The translations under genes and the position numbers were made by a program. 43,127 nt of DNA from Candidatus Aegiribacteria sp. Its GTDB lineage: Bacteria > Fermentibacterota > Fermentibacteria > Fermentibacterales > JCC-6. This document shows, piece after piece, positions 25,300-32,192 of this stretch (positions are counted from its first letter, which is position 1; every line of letters begins with the position of its first letter). The stretch lies in contig JAUWMQ010000007.1 in the NCBI GenBank assembly GCA_030613065.1, positions 1 to 43,127 of the forward strand, in the 5' to 3' direction. The notes under the pieces were generated by a model. It saw only the letters and a list, made by a program, of their open reading frames with translations, had not been told where the DNA came from and did not search any database.

Positions 25300-25363
25300 G
25301 TTGCCTTTAGCATCGTTGTACCACTTGTCAACCAGAGATGGGGGGGGCGAGCAGATCGGGAAT

Positions 25364-25439
25364 TGGCGCCTCGACGAGGACTTGAACCTCGGACCTAGTG
25401 GTTAACAGCCACCCGCTCTACCAACTGAGCTATCGAGGC
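25364..25439 (-). tRNA. tRNA-Asn (GTT)
   Basis: A complete cloverleaf on the reverse strand: acceptor GCCTCGA / TCGAGGC, D-arm GCTC AGTTGGTA GAGC, anticodon arm GGTGG CTGTTAA CCACT (anticodon GTT), T-arm CGAGG TTCAAGT CCTCG, discriminator G, and encoded CCA. Its 3' end is the right copy of the 13-bp repeat that bounds the accessory island, so it has probably served as an integration target. Confidence 0.96.
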
Positions 25440-25457
25440 GCGCATTGATGGACGGGA

Positions 25458-25486
25458 AAAATACGCCCTGTTACCCATTTCGTCAA
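25458..25486 (-). promoter_or_regulatory. tRNA-Asn promoter
   Basis: On the minus strand TTGACG (25486-25481), exactly 17 bases, then TATTTT (25463-25458), 19 bases before the tRNA 5' end. Strong sigma-70-like match at the right place. Confidence 0.7.
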
Positions 25487-25499
25487 GTTTCAGAAAGGT

Positions 25500-25830
25500 G
25501 GTAAAGCGTATCTGTCATGATACGGCTTACTTTATCAGATATCACTGGAACCACTATAGTTCAGCATTATGGTTGATACAACAGTAACGAGTGTTAAAAG
25601 TTAAGACCTGACCCAGGCTGAGATCCCTGCTTAAGCAGAGGGCTTGTCAATTAAAAACGAAACCGTATAATACCTGAAGCTTTTAAAAAACAGGTATTTT
25701 AGAAGCAAGTTACTGTCATTTGTTCACTGTGTACTGAAGAGGTTGCGACATTTCTGAATCATATCGGTTTCTCACATTCCATCGCTTTCATCGCATGGGT
25801 GAAAATATTAATAAGAATACATTTATTTTC
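25500..25830. other. Non-coding stretch with one palindrome
   Basis: No credible gene. CCCTGCTTAAGCAGAGGG at 25625-25642 contains the perfect 12-bp palindrome CTGCTTAAGCAG and could be an operator or hairpin. The promoter of the RNA-binding protein gene should lie in the right part, but I see no convincing -35/-10 pair. Confidence 0.35.
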
Positions 25831-25938
25831 TGCTGCGATTCTGCAGCACGGTTCCGGGCCGTATCCCGGTTAAGCACGACCCCTGCTACAGGGGCAACTG
25901 CGGCATGGTGCCGCATGGTACTAAGGGACGAAGGTCCC
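25831..25938 (+). promoter_or_regulatory. Structured 5' leader: five tandem hairpins
   Basis: Five perfect stem-loops follow each other in 108 bases just before the RRM gene: TGCTGC/GCAGCA (25831-25848), CCGGG/CCCGG (25854-25869), CCCCTG/CAGGGG (25880-25894), TGCGGCA/TGCCGCA (25899-25915) and GGGAC/GTCCC (25925-25938). The ribosome site AGGAG (25945-25949) follows directly. Known RNA-binding-protein and cold-shock genes often have regulatory leaders; here autoregulation by the RRM protein or temperature sensing is an inference. It could also be a small RNA. Confidence 0.7.
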
Positions 25939-25954
25939 GGGAACAGGAGTTCTA

Positions 25955-26215
25955 ATGAGTAGAAAATTATTTGTTGGTGGATTAGCCTGGGCAACAAACG
26001 ATGAAAGTCTGAAGAAGGCTTTCGATGAATTTGGTGTTATTGAAGAGGCTAACGTTGTCTGTGAAAGAGACTCAGGCCGTTCAAGAGGCTTCGGCTTTGT
26101 AACCTTCGAAACTGCTGAGAGCGCAAAGGCAGCTCAGGAAGCAATGCACGGACAGGAAATAGACGGACGCCAGCTCAGAGTGGATTTTGCTAACAGCAAA
26201 CCAAGAGAGAACTAG
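25955..26215 (+). CDS. RRM-domain RNA-binding protein
   Basis: 86 residues, a single RNA-recognition motif with RNP2 (KLFVGGLAWA, residues 4-13) and RNP1 (RGFGFVTF, residues ~44-51). It ends NSKPREN without the glycine-rich tail seen in many cyanobacterial Rbp proteins. It binds single-stranded RNA, often as a chaperone or cold-response protein. AGGAG lies 5 bases before the ATG. A T-tailed hairpin at 26239 ends the transcript, so this is a single-gene unit with a highly structured leader. Confidence 0.94.
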   Translation: MSRKLFVGGLAWATNDESLKKAFDEFGVIEEANVVCERDSGRSRGFGFVTFETAESAKAAQEAMHGQEIDGRQLRVDFANSKPREN

Positions 26216-26238
26216 CGTAATTCTATACCGGTGATGTT

Positions 26239-26267
26239 AGGGGAGGCATTTCTGTCTCCCCTTTTTT
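26239..26267 (+). terminator. Rho-independent terminator of the RRM gene
   Basis: Stem AGGGGAG (26239-26245) / CTCCCCT (26256-26262) followed by six T's. It lies between the RRM gene and the convergent glutaminyl cyclase gene. Confidence 0.9.
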
Positions 26268-26273
26268 CATTTT

Positions 26274-27068
26274 TCACAAGGTTACAATGAAGATGGTCGG
26301 CCAGTTCTTTCCGGTAAGAAGGAAAGCTTCCCTCTCGGGATCCCAGGCGATTCCGTTCAGTACACCGGGGTTTATCCAGTTTGAACCTAGAAGTGATGAG
26401 GCATCGATAAGCGCTGTGACGTTTCCCGTTGCAGGATCTATCCGATAAATGTAATTCGAATAGTACTTGTTTGCGTAGATGTAGCCTCCAGCGTATTCAA
26501 GCTCGTTAAGCTGGTTAACGGGGCCACCGTCAATATTCACGCTGATTGTCTGTAGAGTATCGAAAGTGGTAATGTCCCTGAAACTGAGAGTAGCAGTGCC
26601 GTTGCTGGTAACGACAGTGCTGCTGCTGACGGAGCAGATACCCCAGCCATTGGTCTCAATCGTATCGGATACTTGAAGAACCGGATTCTGAAGATCCCAT
26701 TCAAGTACGAGTCCTGATTGCCATGTGAGCTGATAGATTTTATCATTCACTATGGTAATTCCCTCACCGAATAGTGTATCAGGCAGGGGGTAGGTTTCTA
26801 ATATGGAACCGTTGGAAGGATTGAGTTTTCTGAGAGTTGAATATCCGTAAAGACCTGTAGATTCCCAGAGAATACCATCATGTATCTCTAAACCCTGCGT
26901 GTATGCTGAAGTGTCGTGGGGAAGGGTTCCGATGACAGTAACTTGAAGTGTTTCGGGTATCATCGGGTCCGGATTTGAATTGGAATCGCTGGTCCCGCTG
27001 CACGAAAACAGAGTAACAGACAGTGTCATAATCAAGCATGCAAGCAGCAACCGGTATTTCTTCAACAC
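26274..27068 (-). CDS. Glutaminyl-peptide cyclotransferase, lipoprotein (plant/bacterial propeller type)
   Basis: 264 residues. The signal MLKKYRLLLACLIMTLSVTL ends in lipobox LFSC. The body is the five-bladed propeller glutamine cyclotransferase: AYTQGLEIHDGILWESTGLY, GEGITIVNDKIYQLTW, GWGICS, LNELEYAGGYIYANKYYSN, NGIAWDPEREAFLLTGKNWP. It converts N-terminal Gln to pyroglutamate on exported proteins. GTG 27068 is preferred: it lies 7 bases after the stop of the M48 gene, and the frame upstream overlaps that gene. Last gene of the SH3 - M48 - cyclase operon. Confidence 0.9.
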   Translation of the reverse strand: MLKKYRLLLACLIMTLSVTLFSCSGTSDSNSNPDPMIPETLQVTVIGTLPHDTSAYTQGLEIHDGILWESTGLYGYSTLRKLNPSNGSILETYPLPDTLFGEGITIVNDKIYQLTWQSGLVLEWDLQNPVLQVSDTIETNGWGICSVSSSTVVTSNGTATLSFRDITTFDTLQTISVNIDGGPVNQLNELEYAGGYIYANKYYSNYIYRIDPATGNVTALIDASSLLGSNWINPGVLNGIAWDPEREAFLLTGKNWPTIFIVTL

Positions 27069-27075
27069 TGTGATA

Positions 27076-28065
27076 TCAGCTCCTTGTTGATGGTGTGGTT
27101 CCGGAGTCTGTGTCGTCACCAGTGCCTCCAGTTGAACCGCTGCCCGTACTCCCTGAACCTCTCCCTCCGGTTCCCGTTGTCTCAGAGCCTGAAGCAGGAA
27201 CGGGTACCGAACCCGAAGCGTACTCATTGAACCTGGCAGTACGGACGGGATCAATCTGTATCTGCGGCAGCATGGTTATGATAGCATTCACTGCTTCAAG
27301 TCTGTCTTCAGGTGAGGGATGCGTCTGCCAGAAACCGGGTCCTGACCTTGAATCGATCGCGCTCATGCTTTGAAGAACAGAGGAGAGGGCACGGGGATCG
27401 TATCCTGCCGAAGCGCATATCACGGCAGCCAGGCTGTCCGCCTGGTATTCGGTCTCACGGCTGTACCCTTTCGTGATGATGTTGGAAACTACATCCTCCA
27501 CAATGTCTCCATAATCATTCGCTGCATTCTGTACTTCGCTGCTGCCCCATCTTTCCGTGGATTCCTCTGCGACCAGGGTACCGAATTCAGTCCATCTGGC
27601 CTGGTCGATGGATGATATTCCATGCTGCAGGGTGACATGCGCTACTTCATGTGCAAGAATGGCCGCGAGCTCATCCTCGTTGGACGCCATGTTAACCAAT
27701 CCGCTGCAGATAAAGATAAGCCCTCCGGGGCAGGCAATTGCGTTAATTTCGCTGCTGTTCAGGACAAGGAAATGATACCCTCCGAAAAGGGTTGGCTTTG
27801 GGGAACTGCAGGCGACTGTCTGGCCTACAAGATTTACGTACTGCTGCATGGCAGGATCTGCCAGGGGTACGTACATGTTTACTACAACTGCCGCAACGGA
27901 TCTACCGATGTAATACTCCTCGACTTCTGTGATTTCCCTGTTTGCCCTCTGGAATGATTCCGCTACATCAAGAGCGCTCTGGACATCGTCGTCTTCAAGA
28001 AAGTCAACAACATCTCCCAGTCCGAAGGCAATGAGAGATGAAAAGATAATACTTATTAAAGTCAT
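27076..28065 (-). CDS. M48-family zinc metallopeptidase, exported
   Basis: 329 residues with an N-terminal hydrophobic segment (LISIIFSSLIAFGLG). The zinc motif HEVAH (in AAILAHEVAHVTLQHGISS) and the third ligand region GYSRETEYQADSLAA identify an M48/BepA-like protease, whose relatives act in outer-membrane protein quality control. The last ~45 residues are low-complexity Gly/Ser/Thr (TGTGGRGSGSTGSGSTGG), an unusual tail. Its ATG overlaps the stop of the SH3-like gene by four bases, and its stop is 7 bases before the cyclase start. Confidence 0.92.
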   Translation of the reverse strand: MTLISIIFSSLIAFGLGDVVDFLEDDDVQSALDVAESFQRANREITEVEEYYIGRSVAAVVVNMYVPLADPAMQQYVNLVGQTVACSSPKPTLFGGYHFLVLNSSEINAIACPGGLIFICSGLVNMASNEDELAAILAHEVAHVTLQHGISSIDQARWTEFGTLVAEESTERWGSSEVQNAANDYGDIVEDVVSNIITKGYSRETEYQADSLAAVICASAGYDPRALSSVLQSMSAIDSRSGPGFWQTHPSPEDRLEAVNAIITMLPQIQIDPVRTARFNEYASGSVPVPASGSETTGTGGRGSGSTGSGSTGGTGDDTDSGTTPSTRS

Positions 28066-28595
28066 CCTCTTGTCCCCCCTACGGTAGAGGTGGTTTCGGA
28101 TGGAATATCGCTTACGGTACCTTCGATGAGGTTTCCATTAACAAGGAACTGGTAGAGCTGCTGGGGTGAGACTGTCCAGGATGTTTCCATGTTATCAATA
28201 ATTGAGAAGTCAAGTTCGGGGTGATCTCCCGCGTAGGCATTTTCGATATCCTGACTGAATCCCCGGCCAGCCAGCATTATCTCGTCGGAGGTTACGCTCC
28301 CCGAGGCTGATGTACCTCCTGAGGTTGTCTGGATAGCTCCTGTAACTGAAGTGCGGTGTATCCAGCCGATCTGCCCCAGAGAAGTGGTGACATTGTACCA
28401 TTCTCCATTTATTTCGTTAATTGCGGCAATAGTTCCATAGCTTACCGGTACTACAGGTGATGCGTAGAATGCCGGCATAGGGTAGATTGACTGGTTCTGA
28501 ACCGAGATTGCAACCTCATCTCCCACCTGAGGTTCAGCATCCTCGGCAGTGGCAAGAGAGATTGAGAACATCAATAGAATCAGCAGAAATCTCAT
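28062..28595 (-). CDS. Secreted SH3-like domain protein
   Basis: 177 residues. Signal MRFLLILLMFSISLATAED, then a bacterial SH3-like domain (SIYPMPAFYASPVVPVSYGT, EINGEWYNVTTSLGQIGWIH) and a Ser/Thr-rich linker with a short helical region (LAGRGFSQDIENAYAGDHPE). SH3b domains often bind peptidoglycan or partner proteins. ATG 28595 is chosen since GGAGG lies 6 bases upstream; the longer frame from 28616 begins inside the ribosome site region. First gene of the operon, overlapping the protease gene, so it may guide or pair with that protease. Confidence 0.8.
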   Translation of the reverse strand: MRFLLILLMFSISLATAEDAEPQVGDEVAISVQNQSIYPMPAFYASPVVPVSYGTIAAINEINGEWYNVTTSLGQIGWIHRTSVTGAIQTTSGGTSASGSVTSDEIMLAGRGFSQDIENAYAGDHPELDFSIIDNMETSWTVSPQQLYQFLVNGNLIEGTVSDIPSETTSTVGGTRG

Positions 28596-28734
28596 TGTAT
28601 ACCTCCATTTCAGCAAAGATTGTAAGCACAGCGCGGTTTATTGTCCAGACCTGTTATCGGTGATGTAGCTTAACCCGATCAGTGGCAATGGACGTGCAAT
28701 CCGCATAGTTATATATAATTAAAGGGGGTAAGAT

Positions 28735-30600
28735 ATGTTATCACTAGTTTTATCCGTTCTGATGATGGTCGACAGAGCTGCGTTACCTGCAGCGTATCCA
28801 GTCAGATCTGACTTCGATCAGCCTCTCCAGCAGCCGCCAGTAGAGGTGGAATTGATCTCTCCGCCATCCGGGCAGATGTATCTGGAGGATCTCTGGAGGG
28901 TGCGGCTTCACAACAATTCGTCTGAAGTGTATTCTGTTTACCTTTTCGTAACAATAGAATTGGTTGGCGCAGGGTTGCTGATGGATGCAACCACGGCGGT
29001 ATTCCTGCTGCCTCCAGGAGTAATGATCTTGAGTTCTGCTGAACTTTCACCTATAAGCACTGAGTTCTACGACAGCAATTTTCAGTCAAGTGTAAGCATG
29101 ATGGGGCAATTTCCGGACGGCACCTATATCATTACAATCTACGTTTACGAGGATGGGGGAGGTCTGATCGGGGAAGGTAGTTTTATCCAGGATGCTAAGA
29201 ACCATTCCTCTCCCGGACTTCAGTATCCCTCTGATAACAGTGAGATCACTGAACCTCTGCCGATTTTCACCTGGTTCCCTTCATACCCTCCGGGAACCGC
29301 TGACTACACGATCAGGATTGTCGAGATAATGGATGGGCAGTCTCCCCAGAGCGCAATATCCGCGAATCCTGCCTGGTTCCTTGCGGAAGATATTCTCTTT
29401 GAGGAAATTATCTATCCTGTTTACGCTGAGAGTTTTGAGTCTGATAATATTTACGCATGGCAGGTGGAAGGCTTTTATGAAGGTAACTCAATAGGTAAAA
29501 GTGAAGTCTGGACTTTTTCCTGCGTAAACACCAGTTCATCCTTTGAAGAAGGATCGGAGATATGGAGTTTTGAAACCGGTAACAGGGTGCGTTGCAGCCC
29601 TGCTATCTCATTGGACGGAAGCATTATCTGCGGCAGTACCGATGGTTTCATATACTCCCTGGATCCTTGTGGAAGCGAATTGTGGAGGTATTCTGTTGGT
29701 GGAGCAGTTTACTCAGCTGCAATAGGACCAGATGGAAGGATTTTCTCAACGGGTGATTTTGGTATCTGCTGCCTTGATCCCTCAGGTTTTCTTTTATGGC
29801 ATAACGGTATGGCGGGGTCCGTAGAGGCGTGTCCTCTGATTCTGCCATCAGGCAGGGTATACGCAGGCTCCAAAGACGGAATGTTCTATTCAATCGACGG
29901 AGTGTATGGTGACATCCTTGATACTCTGAGAGCAGGCGATCATATGTACCTGCCAGCATCTTCTGATGCAGCAGGAAGGATCTATTATGTCTGTGATGAC
30001 AAATGTTTTTCAGTGCAGGACAGCGAAGATGGACTTCTTGAGCTATGGTCATACAGGGCTGACGAGAGTTTTTCGGGCGGGCCGGTGATTGTTGGAGAAC
30101 ATATCTACGCTGCCGCAGGTACTGAAGTGTTCTGTTTCAGTTCGGATGGAGTGGTCTTATGGAGCGCAGCACTGCCTTCGCAGGTGTATGTCGGACCTGT
30201 TGTATCTTCTGAAGGTACAGTTCATGCGGGTACGGGAAGCGGGAATATCTACGCTCTGGAGGGAGAAACGGGCAGAAGAGCAGGGGTGATACCCGCAGGA
30301 ACTGTGATAACATCCACTCCGGCCATGAACGTCACCGGGTCGCTGTTCTTCGGTTGCGATGATTTTTGTCTGTACTGCTTCTCACCCTCCGGCTTCAGCC
30401 TGTGGGACTTCGCGACAGAAGGCTCCGTCCGCTCCAGTCCTGTGATTGGAATTGACGGTACTGTTTATTTCGGGAGCGATGATCACAGGATCTACGCTGT
30501 GACAGGATCGGGCGCTGGTCCGATGATTGACGGCTGGCCACAGTTCTGCAGAAACTCATTCAATAACGGCTTCATACCTGATGAAGAGGAAGAACAATGA
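28735..30600 (+). CDS. Secreted PQQ-like beta-propeller protein
   Basis: 621 residues. After a signal-like N-terminus comes an all-beta region (~35-260, with PPSGQMYLEDLWRVRL and a fibronectin-like FTWFPSYPPGTADYTI), then at least six PQQ/YncE-type blades from ~275: IWSFETGNRVRCSPAISLDG, IICGSTDGFIYSLDP, ELWRYSVGGAVYSAAIGPDG, VYAGSKDGMFYSIDG, TVYFGSDDHRIYAV. Probably an extracytoplasmic scaffold or binding protein. AAGGGGG precedes ATG 28735. It overlaps the following beta-barrel gene by ATGA, so the two products are probably made together. Confidence 0.85.
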   Translation: MLSLVLSVLMMVDRAALPAAYPVRSDFDQPLQQPPVEVELISPPSGQMYLEDLWRVRLHNNSSEVYSVYLFVTIELVGAGLLMDATTAVFLLPPGVMILSSAELSPISTEFYDSNFQSSVSMMGQFPDGTYIITIYVYEDGGGLIGEGSFIQDAKNHSSPGLQYPSDNSEITEPLPIFTWFPSYPPGTADYTIRIVEIMDGQSPQSAISANPAWFLAEDILFEEIIYPVYAESFESDNIYAWQVEGFYEGNSIGKSEVWTFSCVNTSSSFEEGSEIWSFETGNRVRCSPAISLDGSIICGSTDGFIYSLDPCGSELWRYSVGGAVYSAAIGPDGRIFSTGDFGICCLDPSGFLLWHNGMAGSVEACPLILPSGRVYAGSKDGMFYSIDGVYGDILDTLRAGDHMYLPASSDAAGRIYYVCDDKCFSVQDSEDGLLELWSYRADESFSGGPVIVGEHIYAAAGTEVFCFSSDGVVLWSAALPSQVYVGPVVSSEGTVHAGTGSGNIYALEGETGRRAGVIPAGTVITSTPAMNVTGSLFFGCDDFCLYCFSPSGFSLWDFATEGSVRSSPVIGIDGTVYFGSDDHRIYAVTGSGAGPMIDGWPQFCRNSFNNGFIPDEEEEQ

Positions 30601-32192
30601 GAGCATCAGCCATCCTGCTGATACTTATTGTTGCTATAACAGCGGCGGATGATATAGAAATATCGGGAAGCTCTTCTTTTTATTACCAGCATTCTTCCGA
30701 GGATAATACATGGTCTGAAATACCGAGCGAGTTCTGGCGCTGGAGACTCAATCCCGTATTCAGAATCTACGGAATCCCGGTTGTAGCACATCTATTTATT
30801 TCATCAGAGGAGAGCATGCAGAGGCAGAATATGAACAGGATATACATCTCCTCTTCTCCCTCGGCATCGTCTCGTGATGGATCTGTCCTCTCATGGATAT
30901 CAACGATCGGAATTGGAGCTTCTAACCCATACTTCACGACTTTTACACTGAATGCCGCGGATATATCAGGCGCGAACATGGCAATTAATCCCGGTGGATT
31001 CTATTTTGCCGCTGCCGGAGGCAGAAACAGGCGGGGGGTTGAGCCTGATGGTGATGACCCGGGAGAGTATGAACGTAACCTGTATGCCGTGAAAACGGGC
31101 CTTGGATCTCCATTTGGCAGCCATCTACACCTCTGCATGCTTTACGGAAAGGATGAGAACGGTTCAATTATTGAAGACAGCACTTTCAGAATTACACCAT
31201 CCGAAAACATGGTGGCATCCCTTGATTATGGTTCAGTCATGTTTGACGGTGCCTTCCGCATTGATGGCGAAATAGCTGGATCAATGTTCACCAGGGATAT
31301 CAGGAGCCCTGGAATAGATTCAGATGAGGTTCCGCAATGGCTGCTGGATTTCTCAGGGGCTAACGTCAGCTCGGGCTTAGGTTGGGCTCTTGATCTTTCA
31401 TCCTCAGTGAGATTTTCAGAAAACATGCTGTCGGCATCTTTCAGACGTGTGGGACCAGGTTTTGAAACCATGGGGTCGCCGTACCTGAGGAACGATGAAA
31501 TATCAATTGAAACCAGTGCGGACAGATATTTTTTGAACAGACAGATATCCGCAGGTTTGTGGTACAGGTGGGAATCGGATAACTTACTGGATACGAAATC
31601 CTCCACCACCACAGGGAATACCTACGGCGCACGGGTCGGATTTGCTTTCAGGGACTTTCCAAAGATCTATTTAAGCTATTCCCCCTCCTATACTGACCTG
31701 CAGGACAGTTCCAGCACAAGGTTCGAAACTTCCATGATCTCTATTTCAGCGCACTATCGACATGACATTGCCGGCCTGGATGTGAATTCACAAGCAGCTT
31801 TCAGTATTCATGACAATTCTGCTGGTAGCGGAAGCAGTGATTACAGCTCTACGAGTGCAGTATTGAGAGAGACAGTTTCACTGGAACTTCCAGTAGTGAT
31901 AACCGGCTGCATTTCCACAAGACGAACAAGAACTGGAAGTTATCCTGTCTGGACGTATACGGGTGATCTGAGAGGTACGTGGTTCCCTTCCAGTTCTTTA
32001 TCCATAACCCTCGGCGGCTATTACACTACAGGAGATGATGAGCGGAAACGAGGAATTGTACTGAAGGGGGGGGTTCCGATCTGCGATTTCCTTACAGCGA
32101 ATCTGTCCGGAGAATACGTCAGTTATTCAAGCGATATCGAGAAGGATTACACGAACACTGTCGGAGGGGCAGGGATCACTGTTATATGGTGA
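30597..32192 (+). CDS. Predicted outer-membrane beta-barrel protein
   Basis: 531 residues. Signal peptide (ILLILIVAITAADD), then long runs of amphipathic strands alternating polar and aromatic residues (SSSFYYQHSS; WYRWESDNL; RVGFAFRDFPKIYLSYSPSY; LSITLGGYYTTGDD) and a last strand AGITVIW ending in an aromatic residue, the outer-membrane insertion signal. No known family recognised. It overlaps the propeller gene by four bases, hinting at a propeller-barrel pair. Its stop codon directly abuts the stop of the convergent cyclase gene with no spacer. Confidence 0.75.
   Translation: MRASAILLILIVAITAADDIEISGSSSFYYQHSSEDNTWSEIPSEFWRWRLNPVFRIYGIPVVAHLFISSEESMQRQNMNRIYISSSPSASSRDGSVLSWISTIGIGASNPYFTTFTLNAADISGANMAINPGGFYFAAAGGRNRRGVEPDGDDPGEYERNLYAVKTGLGSPFGSHLHLCMLYGKDENGSIIEDSTFRITPSENMVASLDYGSVMFDGAFRIDGEIAGSMFTRDIRSPGIDSDEVPQWLLDFSGANVSSGLGWALDLSSSVRFSENMLSASFRRVGPGFETMGSPYLRNDEISIETSADRYFLNRQISAGLWYRWESDNLLDTKSSTTTGNTYGARVGFAFRDFPKIYLSYSPSYTDLQDSSSTRFETSMISISAHYRHDIAGLDVNSQAAFSIHDNSAGSGSSDYSSTSAVLRETVSLELPVVITGCISTRRTRTGSYPVWTYTGDLRGTWFPSSSLSITLGGYYTTGDDERKRGIVLKGGVPICDFLTANLSGEYVSYSSDIEKDYTNTVGGAGITVIW

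Noticed and set aside
18721-25363. Insertion sequence or transposase in the accessory island
   Set aside because: No DDE, tyrosine or serine recombinase reading frame and no terminal inverted repeats could be found.
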